Translations under genes and position numbers: made by a program
Assembly: GCA_964466465.1 (NCBI GenBank)
Contig: CAYXNJ010000001.1
Location: forward strand, 1-64,000
From: Sulfurospirillum sp964466465
GTDB taxonomy: Bacteria > Campylobacterota > Campylobacteria > Campylobacterales > Sulfurospirillaceae
Length of the DNA: 64,000 bases
Direction: 5' to 3'
Shown here: positions 1-9,514 of the stretch, in pieces
How positions within the stretch are numbered: position 1 is the first letter of the stretch
Layout of the letters: each line of letters begins with the position of its first letter
Notes under the pieces: model-generated
Told to the model about the DNA's origin: nothing
The model's database searches: none
The model's input: the letters and a program-made list of their open reading frames with translations, nothing else

Positions 1-2
1 TC

Positions 3-329
3 TTTGGTTTACTTGTTTCAGCTTTCTTATTGGTAGGCATGATGAGCACATCTGCTTTCGCAGATGCAGCAAAAGGACAGAAGTACTATCTTAAATACAT
101 GAAAGATGGTTCAGGCATGAATGGTGCGAAATTCGCAACACAACACACTCAAGCAGAGTGGAAAGCTCTTTTTGATGGAAAAGCAGAGAAATTTGTTGCT
201 GAGTACTCTAAAAAGTATCCAGGTTTAGAGGCATTTTTAAAAGGCGATAAATTTGAGAAATTTATGCCAGATATTAGAGATTTCTGTATTGAGTTTGCAA
301 GCGATAGCGGCAACGTTCCGTCTTGCTAG
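3..329 (+). CDS. small secreted protein, 5' truncated
   Basis: The reading frame is open from the window edge, so the true start lies upstream. The visible residues begin inside a hydrophobic signal sequence that ends in an Ala-x-Ala-type cleavage site (SAFADA), giving a mature protein of about 85 residues in the periplasm. The mature part is Lys/Phe rich, has a G-x-K-Y-Y opening reminiscent of small c-type cytochromes, and ends in Cys. There is no CxxCH haem motif, and only two Cys are present. It lies 40 bases before the porin gene in the same direction and may be cotranscribed with it. I do not recognise the family; calling it a cytochrome would be unsupported. Confidence 0.75.
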   Translation, partial: FGLLVSAFLLVGMMSTSAFADAAKGQKYYLKYMKDGSGMNGAKFATQHTQAEWKALFDGKAEKFVAEYSKKYPGLEAFLKGDKFEKFMPDIRDFCIEFASDSGNVPSC

Positions 330-369
330 TCGTGTTAAATAATTCTTACTAAAAGAAGGTAAAAAAAAG

Positions 370-1914
370 ATGAAGAAAATCATCGCACCACTGCTCGTTG
401 GAGCAGCTTTATCGTCAGCATTTGCTGCTGATGATTCATTAAAGCAGGAAATTGAGGCGCTTAAAGCACAAATGGCTGAGTTAAAGAGTGCTCAATCAAA
501 AATCAACATTGATGCACTTAAAGCTCAAATGAATGAGATTAAAGCGCATGATTCTGGTGATAATATCAAGTGGAATGTTGATTTAAGAACAGCGTATGAT
601 ATTATTGATTATAAAATGCAAACACCAACAGGCGCAAGTACTAGCACTGATAACGGTGTTTGGACCAATAAACTTATCCTTGGGATGGGAGCACAGCCTG
701 CTGATAATTTAGTCTTTAAGGGTGCACTTGGTGCGTACACAACGTTTGGTAATAATAGTTCAAGTGATCAAAATGGATTTCAAGGAATGGATTGGTATGG
801 TACACAATCTCCAGGTGATTCAACTATAAAATTAAGAGAAGCTTATTTTCTTTATTTCGGAGATATCGGTGATGTACATTATAGCGCATCATTTGGTCGT
901 CGTCCTTCAGTTGATGGTTTCCTAACCAATCTCAGAGCTGGCAATGCTGATCCTGCTTCTCCAATTGGCCATAATATTAATATGGAATTTGATGGTGCTA
1001 GCTTTAAATTTGATGTGGATAAAATTACAGGTATTGCGGGTATGTACTTTAAAATCTGTTTAGGTAGAGGAAACTCTGATGCAGATGCAAGATTCCCTGA
1101 ATTTACAGGTTACAATGGTACAAACTTTACGATGGCAAATGCTACCGCAGCTCATACTCCGTATTCTACTAATGGTAATGATGCCCCAAATATGGACTTA
1201 GCAGGGCTTATTTGGCAAATTTATGATGATGGCCAGTATAAAGTAATGACAAATTACTTTAAAGGTTGGAACATGATGGGTGCAAATTTCACGAATTTAA
1301 CCAACTCAGGTAATCCGTTGAATGATTCATATAATGTATCTCTTACTGATGTAGGTGATCTGACTGGTGGAGCCGTATCATTCCAAGTTAATGGTATCGG
1401 CGATGGTATCAGTGATTTCTTAGATGATAGTATTTTCTTTGCATCTTATGCCTTTAGTAAAACAGATCCAAAAGGTATTCATTCAACGCTGTATACCGCA
1501 ATGGGTATGAACGCAGGTGAAACTGAGATGTTGGGATCATCTGATAAAGAGACAGGTTATTCTATTTACACAGGTATTCAAGTTCCTGGTTTTATGAAAG
1601 ACCAAAGATTAGGTATCGAATATAACCACGGTAGTAAATACTGGAGAAGCTTTACCTACGGTGAAGATACGCTCATAGGTTCTAAACTTGCAGCACGTGG
1701 TGATGCGTATGAAATTTACTATACACTCCCTGTTGTAGGAAAAAACCTTACAGCACAGATTAGCTACGTGTATATAGACTATGATTATACTGGTAGTGAT
1801 ATGTTCTTTGATTCAACAGGTAAACCAATGAATAAAGCTGAAGCTGCAGCTGCTGGTGCAACATTTATTGAATCAGCATCAGATATTCGTTTATCTTTAA
1901 GATACAGATACTAA
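370..1914 (+). CDS. outer-membrane porin, DUF3373-like
   Basis: A 514-residue protein with a Sec signal peptide (cleavage near AFA-AD at residues 18-21). A short charged heptad-like helix follows (about residues 24-60, ALKAQM repeated), then a long beta-rich region with alternating polar and aromatic residues ending in ...RLSLRYRY. The C-terminal aromatic residue is the usual mark of an outer-membrane barrel. The N-terminal coiled coil plus barrel layout resembles the DUF3373 putative porins of Campylobacterota. The substrate cannot be read from sequence. A good ribosome site (AAGGTAAAAAAAAG) precedes the ATG. Transcription should stop at the perfect palindrome just after the gene. Confidence 0.8.
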   Translation: MKKIIAPLLVGAALSSAFAADDSLKQEIEALKAQMAELKSAQSKINIDALKAQMNEIKAHDSGDNIKWNVDLRTAYDIIDYKMQTPTGASTSTDNGVWTNKLILGMGAQPADNLVFKGALGAYTTFGNNSSSDQNGFQGMDWYGTQSPGDSTIKLREAYFLYFGDIGDVHYSASFGRRPSVDGFLTNLRAGNADPASPIGHNINMEFDGASFKFDVDKITGIAGMYFKICLGRGNSDADARFPEFTGYNGTNFTMANATAAHTPYSTNGNDAPNMDLAGLIWQIYDDGQYKVMTNYFKGWNMMGANFTNLTNSGNPLNDSYNVSLTDVGDLTGGAVSFQVNGIGDGISDFLDDSIFFASYAFSKTDPKGIHSTLYTAMGMNAGETEMLGSSDKETGYSIYTGIQVPGFMKDQRLGIEYNHGSKYWRSFTYGEDTLIGSKLAARGDAYEIYYTLPVVGKNLTAQISYVYIDYDYTGSDMFFDSTGKPMNKAEAAAAGATFIESASDIRLSLRYRY

Positions 1915-1925
1915 TCTTATCTTCC

Positions 1926-1949
1926 AAGAGAGGTCATATGACCTCTCTT
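1926..1949. terminator. bidirectional terminator between porin and mrp
   Basis: A perfect 24-base palindrome (arms AAGAGAGGTCAT and ATGACCTCTCTT) lies between the convergent porin and mrp genes and overlaps the mrp stop codon at 1934-1936. T-rich sequence on both sides fits a shared intrinsic terminator. Confidence 0.7.
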
Positions 1950-2740
1950 ATCTTTCTCACAATACTTTCATAAATCTCTTTTGTTGACTCTTCTCCCAAA
2001 GCTATAGCAATTTTACCTTGATCGCTTAGGTTTAAAATATCACTTGTAAGTGGAATTTGTCCTAGTAAAGGAATTTTATATGTGGTGCAAAGTTTTTGAG
2101 CACCGCCACTTCCGAAAATATCGTAACGTTTTTTTGTATCGGGTGCTATAAAATAGCTCATATTTTCAACAAGCCCTAAAATAGGCACGTGAATATCTTG
2201 AAACATCACAATGGCACGACTCACATCATCGGTGGAGAGTATTTGCGGTGTGGTGACAAGCACAACACCACACAGAGGAAGTTCTTGTGCCATCGTCAGT
2301 TGCACATCGCCTGTTCCTGGAGGCATATCGATGATAAGAACATCCAACTTTCCCCATGCTACATCTTCTAAAAATTGCATCAATGCACTTACAGCTACTG
2401 AGCTTCTCCACACCAATGGTGTGTCACTTTGGGGTGTTGTAAGTCCTACACTCATGACTTTAATACCAAAATTTTCGCTCGGAATCATTTTATTGTCATC
2501 ATTCCAACGCAATTTTTCTGTTTCTACTCCTAAAAGCCTTGGAATGCTAGGTCCGTAAATATCGGCATCCAAAAGCCCTACCTGTAACCCCATTTGCGCT
2601 AATCCTACGGCAAGATTTGCAGCGACGGTACTTTTACCAACACCTCCTTTGCCACTACTGATAGCAATAACTTTTTTAGCATACGGTGCTCTGTTGTTGG
2701 GTTTGTGTGTTGAGCCATAAGGTATTTTTGTTTTATTCAT
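1934..2740 (-). CDS. mrp: Mrp/ApbC family Fe-S cluster carrier ATPase
   Basis: A 268-residue P-loop ATPase of the Mrp/NBP35/ApbC family, which binds and delivers Fe-S clusters to apoproteins in the cytoplasm. Seen: the deviant Walker A GKGGVGKST (about residues 30-38), the DADIYGPS motif, DMPPGTGD and a VENMSYF segment typical of the family. I chose the third in-frame ATG (2740) because AAGGA lies five bases upstream of it; starts at 2746 and 2764 are possible. The gene overlaps the end of the small upstream gene, so the two are likely cotranslated. A cluster carrier would be needed by the many Fe-S proteins encoded nearby, but no specific link is shown. Confidence 0.93.
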   Translation of the reverse strand: MNKTKIPYGSTHKPNNRAPYAKKVIAISSGKGGVGKSTVAANLAVGLAQMGLQVGLLDADIYGPSIPRLLGVETEKLRWNDDNKMIPSENFGIKVMSVGLTTPQSDTPLVWRSSVAVSALMQFLEDVAWGKLDVLIIDMPPGTGDVQLTMAQELPLCGVVLVTTPQILSTDDVSRAIVMFQDIHVPILGLVENMSYFIAPDTKKRYDIFGSGGAQKLCTTYKIPLLGQIPLTSDILNLSDQGKIAIALGEESTKEIYESIVRKIREVI

Positions 2741-3098
2741 TTTCATCCTTTGTAGATAGCGCAAATTCTCGGTTTAAAAGGTATTTTGTTTTTTCTATTT
2801 TAGCAATATAAGGCTGCATAAAAAGCGCTGTTTTAGGGTAAGACATCACATGGTGATGTAGTGTTTGTACTTTATGGTCTAAAAGATCAGATATCAAAGA
2901 GAGAAATTGCTGTTCTTTGTGTAATTCCTTAACATATAAAAGCAGTGCTTGCAAAAGGGAAGAGCGTTTTTTAAAAGAAAGTTCAAGACCGAGTGATGAA
3001 CCCATATCTATAATATTTTGTGTATTTATATAGCATCCGCATTGCCACATTGAAAGTAGATATTTCTCCGCATAGAAGGGCTCTTTATCTGGTTGCAT
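2733..3098 (-). CDS. hypothetical protein upstream of mrp
   Basis: A 121-residue cytoplasmic protein with no signal peptide, preceded by a good ribosome site (AAAGGAT). It is predicted to be mainly helical, with a YLLSMWQCGCY segment near the N terminus and a Lys/Glu-rich end. I do not recognise the family. Its stop codon overlaps the mrp start region by a few bases, so it is probably the first gene of a two-gene operon with mrp and divergent from the rhodanese-molybdoenzyme operon. The two Cys in CGC could bind a metal, but that is only a guess. Confidence 0.7.
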   Translation of the reverse strand: MQPDKEPFYAEKYLLSMWQCGCYINTQNIIDMGSSLGLELSFKKRSSLLQALLLYVKELHKEQQFLSLISDLLDHKVQTLHHHVMSYPKTALFMQPYIAKIEKTKYLLNREFALSTKDENE

Positions 3099-3285
3099 GA
3101 CTATCCTTTAGTTAAGTTATATTTATGTAACAAATTAATCCTACTTAAATTATTTTACAACGCGTTAAGTAAATGCAGACTAAAATCGAGTAAATAACTA
3201 GGATATAAAGTAACAATTCAGCAATCTTCAGACTTTTAGAGCATGAAATGTTGAAAATTATTTTATTGCTGGTTATTTTTGCCTT

Positions 3286-3291
3286 TATTAT
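3286..3291 (+). promoter_or_regulatory. candidate -10 box for molybdoenzyme operon
   Basis: TATTAT lies about 30 bases before the rhodanese ATG, downstream of a T-rich stretch as is usual for sigma-70 promoters in Campylobacterota, which often lack a clear -35. The roughly 220-base divergent gap holds no gene that I can see. Weakly supported. Confidence 0.35.
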
Positions 3292-3321
3292 TGTGTAAAA
3301 ATGCTACAAAAAGGAGTTTTT

Positions 3322-4350
3322 ATGGGATGGTTAAGAGGTATTCTCTTAAGCTTTATTGGTGCATCAACACTCTTTGCTACATCAAGTGACATATTGATAT
3401 CAGCAGAAGATGCGATGAAGCTCATTGGGCAAGAGAAAGTAATGTTCGTTACGGGTGATGATGAAGACATTTACGCGACAGGGCACATTAAGGGCTCCGT
3501 TGAGATGTATGCGCATCATTTACATCATTCAAATATTACGGGCAAAATGGAATGTGCGCCACTTTTTATGTGTAAAGAAGAAGCTGAGCATTACATCGGC
3601 AGTAAAGGAATCGATAATAATACCTTGGTGATTGCCTATGATGACTTTAAAGGACCCAATGCCACAGGTGTTTATGCCTTTTTTAAGAGCTTTGGACATG
3701 AGAAAGTGAAAATTCTGAATGGTGGACGCGCGGCAATGATGGCGGCTGACCCTGAGCAAAAAATCTATGATGGCATCAAGGTACAAATCAAAGAAGCGAA
3801 AGATGACAAAGCTTTAGTTGAAAAGCTAACATCACAGATGAAAGAGCAAGAGAAAAAGCTCATTGTGCAAAAAGGTGCTGAGGGTAAAGTGACTCCAAAG
3901 CAGTATAGCATTGATCTAAGTAAAGTGAATTACAACTATATTGCGGGTAAAGATGAACTGCGCAAAGCGGTGGAAGATTTGATACAAAAGGGACAAAAAT
4001 CTTCTTATGCAATCATTGATGCACGTGGTTTTGAAGAGATTATGGGCGAGCGTAAAATGGACAATGTAGCGCGTGGTGGGCATATACCAGGGGCAACGTT
4101 CATTGAGTGGAAAAATGTGACAGATATGGATAAAAAGCTCTCCTTTAAGGAGTTGGAAAAAATGCAAGCTGTGTTTGAACAAAATGGCATCACCAAAGAT
4201 AAAACCATTTATGCGTATTGCCATGTGGGTGCAGGAAGAAGCTCACACATCATCACAGCACTAGAGCTTTTAGGCTATCCCAATGTAAAAGTATATACAG
4301 GTAGTTGGGATGAGTGGGCAAATGATATGAATTTACCGATACGAAGATAG
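3322..4350 (+). CDS. periplasmic tandem-rhodanese sulfurtransferase
   Basis: 342 residues, starting at the ATG seven bases after AAGGAG rather than at the earlier ATG at 3301. The N-terminal signal peptide (hydrophobic to about residue 20) places it in the periplasm. Two rhodanese-like domains follow. The first (about 25-145) has the fold signatures but no active-site Cys (NGGRAAM in its place). The second (about 210-340) carries the active loop Cys300 in CHVGAGRS, so it can form a persulfide. It resembles thiosulfate sulfurtransferases. It is the first gene of the molybdoenzyme operon, 11 bases before the catalytic subunit, which suggests sulfur chemistry linked to that enzyme, though this is inference. 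Confidence 0.88.
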   Translation: MGWLRGILLSFIGASTLFATSSDILISAEDAMKLIGQEKVMFVTGDDEDIYATGHIKGSVEMYAHHLHHSNITGKMECAPLFMCKEEAEHYIGSKGIDNNTLVIAYDDFKGPNATGVYAFFKSFGHEKVKILNGGRAAMMAADPEQKIYDGIKVQIKEAKDDKALVEKLTSQMKEQEKKLIVQKGAEGKVTPKQYSIDLSKVNYNYIAGKDELRKAVEDLIQKGQKSSYAIIDARGFEEIMGERKMDNVARGGHIPGATFIEWKNVTDMDKKLSFKELEKMQAVFEQNGITKDKTIYAYCHVGAGRSSHIITALELLGYPNVKVYTGSWDEWANDMNLPIRR

Positions 4351-4361
4351 AGGAGAGAAGG

Positions 4362-7229
4362 ATGCTAAAGAGAAGAGACTTTTTAAAAATCTCCAGCGCA
4401 ACCGCAGCGATGATCGCAGGAGAGGGGTATGCGTTTGCAAAAACAGGTGTTACTAAAATCGAAAATGCAAAAGAGAACTACCCTAATACCAGCTATAGCG
4501 AAGAGATGTACCGCAATGAGTTTGGCTTTACCTATGGTAAAAAAGAGGAGCATGGTTTTGCATACCACTGTGTGAATTGCCAAGGCAACTGCTCGTGGGA
4601 AATTTGGTCCAATAACGGAGTGGTAACGAGAGAAAACCAATCTTCACGTTACCCATCCATCAACGCGAAAGTGCCCGATTTTAATCCGCGAGGGTGCAAC
4701 AAAGGTGTGCAACACTCCCAGATTATGTATGAAAAAGACCGATTGCTCTATCCGATGAAACGCATGGGCAAAAGAGGCGAGGGAAAATGGAAGCGCATCA
4801 GTTGGGATGAAGCTTCCAATGAAGTCGCACAAAAGATTTGGGATGTTATGACAGACCCTAAAAAAGGGCCTGAGAAGTTAATGGTACATGCAGGAACGGG
4901 GCTTTTAACCGAAGGCAGACGAGGCGGTCCCCTTAGACTTTCAACACAACTTGGTGCGGTGAGAATTTACCCAGCGTCTTACCTTGGCGATATGTTCAGT
5001 GGTGCGGCGATTGCCTATGGTGAGGGAAACCTCGGCTGTACGTACGACTTTATGTACACGGTAAACACTGCCGTCTTTTGGGGTGGCAATCCTTCCGTTT
5101 CACGTATTCCTGATGCGCACTTTGTGTGGGAAGGCAAATACAATGGGGCGAAGATCATCGTTATTACCCCTGAGTTTAATGCAAGTGCACGTGCGGCAGA
5201 TTTGTGGATACCGATCAAAGCAGGAAGCGACAACATTCTTGCGATGAGCGTTATCTATGAGATTTTAAATGCAAAGATGTATAAACCCGCTTTTGCAAAA
5301 ACCTATACCGACCTTCCGTTTTTAGTGAGAGTTGACACCAAGAAACTACTGCGACGCTCGGAGATGGAAAAAGCAAAAGATGAGAAAGAGCATCACAGTT
5401 TTGATGAGCAATTTTTCGCATGGAACGCTAAAACGAATGCACCAGCAGTGATGCCTGGAAGCGAAGGCAGTGAACATAAAACACTGCGTCTCAGTGACTT
5501 TGGCATTGAACCACTCTTGGAAGGCGAATTTGAAGTAACGCTTTTAAGTGGTGAAAAAGTGAAAGTAACTACTGTTTTTGAGATGTTAAAGAAAAGCACT
5601 GCACGCTTTAGCCCTGAATCTACTCAAAAAGATACGGGTGTTCATCCTGACACGGTACGCCAGCTTGCACGTGACATAGCTTTGCCTAAAGTAGTGGAGA
5701 TTACCACAGGCTTTAGTTTGAACAAATACTTCAATGGAATGCTGTCTATATGGAACATCGCTTCTATCTGTGGTTTAACAGGACGTATGGGACCGTATGG
5801 TGGGCTCAATACCGAAAATGAGTTCCAACTCAGCGGACTTGAGGCACTCAGTGGCTTTGCAGGCAAATACACCGCACGTTTTGGCTCAGGCTTTGTGGGT
5901 GAATTTATCTTGGGCGATGGTATGAAAACGTTTGAGAAGTATTTTAGTGATGCTGATGTGCGTAGAGCGCAAAATGGGATGAGCAAAGAGGAGTATATGA
6001 AGGTTGTTTCATTGCTTCTTGAAAAAGGTAAAGATGGTAAAGAAAAAGGGGTAAAACCACACTGGACGCCAGAAATTGCACTCATCGTTGCAGACGCGAA
6101 GTTTAGACGTAACAAAGGGAGTGACTACAAAGAAGCCTTTTTGAAAAAAACCAAATATTTTGCCTATGTCGATACCCGTATGAGTGAAGCAGCTGTCTTT
6201 GCCGACATCTTGCTGCCAGCTAAAAGCCACTATGAGGTGTGGGATATACGCTCAAGCCCTGGGTATCACCGATTTACCAACTTAGCGCAACCCGCAAAAA
6301 ATCTCAAGCCTGTAGGTGAAGCGATGGATGAATGGAGTATGTTCTCGCTCATTACCAAAAAGCTTGAAGCAATCGCCAATAAGCCTGAGAATAAAGAAAA
6401 AGCCAAAGTCAAAGATGACAAGCGCTATGCCAAAGAGGGCTTCCATGACCTAAGCATTGTGCATCAAGAGTTTACGAACAGCGATGAAGAGAGCCGTTCT
6501 GAAATGGAACCACTTTTAGGCACAGACAAACAAGCGGTGGAAGCTGCTCTTGCGAACTGTGTGCAGTATGAGCCGTGGACGATTGAGAAGATGTACAAAA
6601 CAGGAGGCTTTTTACAGCTCAATGAAAAAGCAGCTAAAAGTTCGCCATTGTACGCCGATAGGCCGTTTAATTCCAATGAAGATCATCTCTTTAAGTTTCA
6701 GCGCTTAGAAACACTAAGCGGTCGCCAAACGTTTTATGTTGACCATGACATGTATATCAAAATGGGTGCTCAAACCAACACAGGCATGCAAGGCATTCGC
6801 CCTGACACCAAAGCGCATCCATTTGTTATGATGACACCACATGCAAGATGGAGTATTCACTCCAACTACAAAACAAGCCGTACCTTACTTCGTTTACAGC
6901 GTGGTGTTCCTGCCATTCAGGTAAACCGCGAAGTAGCAAAGCTTAAAGGGGTGAAAGATGGCGAGCAGATACGTGTTTATAACGCTTTGGGCGAGTTTTA
7001 CGCTATGGCAAAACTAAGCTCTTCCTGTCCACCTGATGGGCTTGTATTGGAGCATGGTTGGGAGCCTTATATGTATAAACATAAAAAAGGACACAATGAA
7101 GTGGTTCCAACAGCACTTAATCTTTTGGAAATGGCAGATGGCTGGGGGCATTTGAAATTTGGAGGACTTTGGGATGGTAATCAATACGCCTATGATGGGG
7201 CGGTTAATTTTGAAAAGGCAAGGGGGTAG
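4362..7229 (+). CDS. type II DMSO reductase family molybdenum catalytic subunit, Tat-exported
   Basis: 955 residues. The N terminus has the twin-arginine signal RRDFLK (residues 4-9), so it should be folded with cofactor and exported to the periplasm. Next is the FS0 cluster motif of the NarG/SerA/DdhA/EbdA branch: His69, Cys73, Cys77 and Cys112 (H-x3-C-x3-C and RGC-x-KG). SYLGDMFSG around residue 210 supplies the Asp expected to bind Mo in type II enzymes. The molybdopterin-binding C-terminal domain lies in about the last 130 residues. Known relatives act on nitrate, selenate, chlorate, dimethylsulfide or ethylbenzene; the substrate here cannot be told from sequence. It forms a complex with the next two gene products. 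Confidence 0.88.
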   Translation: MLKRRDFLKISSATAAMIAGEGYAFAKTGVTKIENAKENYPNTSYSEEMYRNEFGFTYGKKEEHGFAYHCVNCQGNCSWEIWSNNGVVTRENQSSRYPSINAKVPDFNPRGCNKGVQHSQIMYEKDRLLYPMKRMGKRGEGKWKRISWDEASNEVAQKIWDVMTDPKKGPEKLMVHAGTGLLTEGRRGGPLRLSTQLGAVRIYPASYLGDMFSGAAIAYGEGNLGCTYDFMYTVNTAVFWGGNPSVSRIPDAHFVWEGKYNGAKIIVITPEFNASARAADLWIPIKAGSDNILAMSVIYEILNAKMYKPAFAKTYTDLPFLVRVDTKKLLRRSEMEKAKDEKEHHSFDEQFFAWNAKTNAPAVMPGSEGSEHKTLRLSDFGIEPLLEGEFEVTLLSGEKVKVTTVFEMLKKSTARFSPESTQKDTGVHPDTVRQLARDIALPKVVEITTGFSLNKYFNGMLSIWNIASICGLTGRMGPYGGLNTENEFQLSGLEALSGFAGKYTARFGSGFVGEFILGDGMKTFEKYFSDADVRRAQNGMSKEEYMKVVSLLLEKGKDGKEKGVKPHWTPEIALIVADAKFRRNKGSDYKEAFLKKTKYFAYVDTRMSEAAVFADILLPAKSHYEVWDIRSSPGYHRFTNLAQPAKNLKPVGEAMDEWSMFSLITKKLEAIANKPENKEKAKVKDDKRYAKEGFHDLSIVHQEFTNSDEESRSEMEPLLGTDKQAVEAALANCVQYEPWTIEKMYKTGGFLQLNEKAAKSSPLYADRPFNSNEDHLFKFQRLETLSGRQTFYVDHDMYIKMGAQTNTGMQGIRPDTKAHPFVMMTPHARWSIHSNYKTSRTLLRLQRGVPAIQVNREVAKLKGVKDGEQIRVYNALGEFYAMAKLSSSCPPDGLVLEHGWEPYMYKHKKGHNEVVPTALNLLEMADGWGHLKFGGLWDGNQYAYDGAVNFEKARG

Positions 7230-7232
7230 GTC

Positions 7233-8336
7233 ATGTCGCAACGTCAATTAGCCATGGTAATGGATTTAAATAAATGTATTGGCTGTCAGACCTGTACCGT
7301 TTCTTGCAAAACACAATGGACAAACCGCAATGGGCGTGAATACATGTACTGGAACAATGTGGAGACCTACCCAGGTGAAGGCTACCCTAAAAAATGGCAA
7401 GAACTCGGTGGCGGGTTTGATGAGGCAGGAGATCTAAAAGCGGGCGTTGTACCAAGCTTGCAAGGTGAGTATGGTGTGCCTTGGGATTATAACCATGATG
7501 AACTTGCGAGTGGGGCAGAGTTCAAGCCACATATAGACCCAAAATGGGGACCTAACTGGGATGAAGATGAAGGTGCTGGAGATTTTCCAAATGATAACTA
7601 CTTCTTTTACATTCCCCGTATTTGTAACCATTGCTCTAACCCTGGATGTCTTAGTGCCTGTCCAAGAGATGCTATCTTCAAGCGTGATCAAGATGGCGTT
7701 GTATTAGTGGACTTGGATCGTTGCCAAGGGTATCGCTACTGTATCGCAGGGTGTCCGTACAAAAAAATCTACTTCAACCCACGTATTTCTAAAAGTGAGA
7801 AGTGCATTTTGTGTTTTCCACGTATTGAAAAGGGCTTACCACCTGCGTGCGCGCAACAATGTGTTGGACGCATCCGTTTTGTTGGCTTTTTAGATGATGA
7901 AGAGGGACAAGTGTATAAACTGGTGAAGAAGTTTAAAGTGGCACTGCCTTTGCGCCCTGATTATGGCACTGAATCAAACGTTTACTACGTTCCGCCAACG
8001 GAAGCACCGCCGAAGTTTGATGCTCATGGTAAAATCATCGAGGGAAGTACCCGTATTCCTCCTGAAGTTTTAGAGAGACTTTTTGGCAAAGAGGTGCATG
8101 AAGCAGCTAGGACACTCAAAGCAGAGATGAAAAAGCGTAAAGAGACAGGCGAGAGTGAACTCATGGACTTGCTTATTGCGTATAAACATGAAGAGATGTT
8201 TAGGCTCGATGGTAATTATTATGCTGAGTATGCCAAGTCCAAAGGAATGCCAGCTATAAAGCCAGTGGATGAACGCTATCTTAGTGGTAAATATACCTCT
8301 AAAATGAAGTTTTTCACAAAGGGAGCAAACGCATGA
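7233..8336 (+). CDS. four-cluster Fe-S electron-transfer subunit of molybdoenzyme
   Basis: 367 residues, no signal peptide, so presumably exported as a passenger with the Tat-bearing catalytic subunit. Four cluster sites are seen: Cys15-x2-C-x2-C-x3-C; CNHCSNPGCLSACP; CQGYRYCIAGCP; and KCILC...ACAQQC. In the third, Tyr stands where a second Cys would be. NarH has Trp at this position, so this site probably holds [3Fe-4S]. The long insert between the first two clusters (about residues 30-125) is usual for DdhB/SerB/EbdB subunits. It starts three bases after the catalytic gene and overlaps the next gene by four bases, so the three subunits are probably made together. Confidence 0.92.
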   Translation: MSQRQLAMVMDLNKCIGCQTCTVSCKTQWTNRNGREYMYWNNVETYPGEGYPKKWQELGGGFDEAGDLKAGVVPSLQGEYGVPWDYNHDELASGAEFKPHIDPKWGPNWDEDEGAGDFPNDNYFFYIPRICNHCSNPGCLSACPRDAIFKRDQDGVVLVDLDRCQGYRYCIAGCPYKKIYFNPRISKSEKCILCFPRIEKGLPPACAQQCVGRIRFVGFLDDEEGQVYKLVKKFKVALPLRPDYGTESNVYYVPPTEAPPKFDAHGKIIEGSTRIPPEVLERLFGKEVHEAARTLKAEMKKRKETGESELMDLLIAYKHEEMFRLDGNYYAEYAKSKGMPAIKPVDERYLSGKYTSKMKFFTKGANA

Positions 8337-9514
8337 AAACATTAAAAATGATTCTCCTCTGTGCCAGTCTTCTAGGACTCAATAGTGCAATGGCACAAAA
8401 TTTAAGCGCGGTACATGTTAAAGAAGATCTCAGTAAAGTGAGTTTTTCATCTCCTCTTTGGCAAAAAGCAAAAGCGGAACGCGTTGAGGTGTACCCTCAA
8501 ACGACCATAGAGATGAATGATGAAGAGCTGATAAAGGCTAATGAAGCAAATCTTGCCAAAGTTCTACAGGTCAAAATGCTCAGCGATGGTAAGTCGGTAG
8601 CATTTTTACTTCAATGGAAAGATGCCACTAAAAGCCTTCAAATGAGCGACAGCACAACCGCGTATGGCGATGGTTTTGCAGTACAGTTTTCAACGGTTAA
8701 TGACAAACTCCCTTATATTGGAATGGGGAGTGAGGGAAGAGCGGTTATCGTACATCTACAAAAAGCAACGGGTGTCGTTTTTGAGCCCAATAATGGCGGC
8801 GATGTTTACCATCAAGTGAACACATCGAATCAAAACGCCTTTTCAAAAGAGCTAGCTTCGTATAAAAATGAGGTGGCAAAGCAGGGCAATGGTGATTATC
8901 AACGCAGTTTTATCTCTGAGGGTTTTCGCTCGATGACACAGATTCGAGACAACTCTGAGCCTGCCGTGATGGAGATGAAATACGATAAAGGTATCTGGAG
9001 TGCGCTTTTGGTACGACCGCTTAAAAGTGAACACCTAAGCCTTCAGGGAGCTTTTCCTGTTGCTTTTGCACTTTGGGATGGCGAGAAGAAAAACCGCGAT
9101 GGCGCAAAACTCTTGAGCTCTTGGGTAGGAGTGAATCTGGATGCCAATGCCAAATTAGCTCTTTTGGATGAAATCAAAGGCGATGCGAGTAATGGTGAAA
9201 AACTGATGATGGAAAATTGTTCAGCGTGCCATCAGTACAAAGCGCTTAAAAATGCTCCAAAATACATGGCGCCAAACCTCTCCAATATCGGTGGATACGC
9301 CAATGCAAGTTACCTCAAAGAGTCCATTATGGAGCCAAGTGCTGTTGTTGTGGCAGGGTATAATGTCAATGCACATAAAAACTTTTTGTGGTACACCAGT
9401 GATGACAAGGGGATGCGCACATCAACGATGCCACCGTTTGCGCATTTGGATGAGAAAAGCGTGAATGATCTGATCGCCTTTATGAAAACCCTCAAAGTGG
9501 AGGTAGAGAAATGA
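8333..9514 (+). CDS. haem b gamma subunit fused to cytochrome c
   Basis: 393 residues with a Sec signal peptide (to about residue 22). Residues about 30-265 resemble the ethylbenzene-dehydrogenase gamma/DdhC/SerC haem-b-binding domain, with the LQWKDA and GRAVIVHLQKA stretches and a DGFAVQF strand. The C-terminal 110 residues form a monohaem cytochrome c domain: CSACH at roughly residue 300 and a candidate axial Met in STMPPF. Known gamma subunits of this family carry only the haem b domain and pass electrons to a separate cytochrome, so this fusion may carry its own electron link to the quinone pool or to soluble cytochromes. Confidence 0.85.
   Translation: MKTLKMILLCASLLGLNSAMAQNLSAVHVKEDLSKVSFSSPLWQKAKAERVEVYPQTTIEMNDEELIKANEANLAKVLQVKMLSDGKSVAFLLQWKDATKSLQMSDSTTAYGDGFAVQFSTVNDKLPYIGMGSEGRAVIVHLQKATGVVFEPNNGGDVYHQVNTSNQNAFSKELASYKNEVAKQGNGDYQRSFISEGFRSMTQIRDNSEPAVMEMKYDKGIWSALLVRPLKSEHLSLQGAFPVAFALWDGEKKNRDGAKLLSSWVGVNLDANAKLALLDEIKGDASNGEKLMMENCSACHQYKALKNAPKYMAPNLSNIGGYANASYLKESIMEPSAVVVAGYNVNAHKNFLWYTSDDKGMRTSTMPPFAHLDEKSVNDLIAFMKTLKVEVEK

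Noticed and set aside
3..329. Small c-type cytochrome
   Set aside because: No CxxCH motif in the visible frame; only two Cys, spaced unlike a haem site.
3158..3165. AACGCGTT as an operator in the gap before the rhodanese gene
   Set aside because: An eight-base palindrome alone is too common to call.
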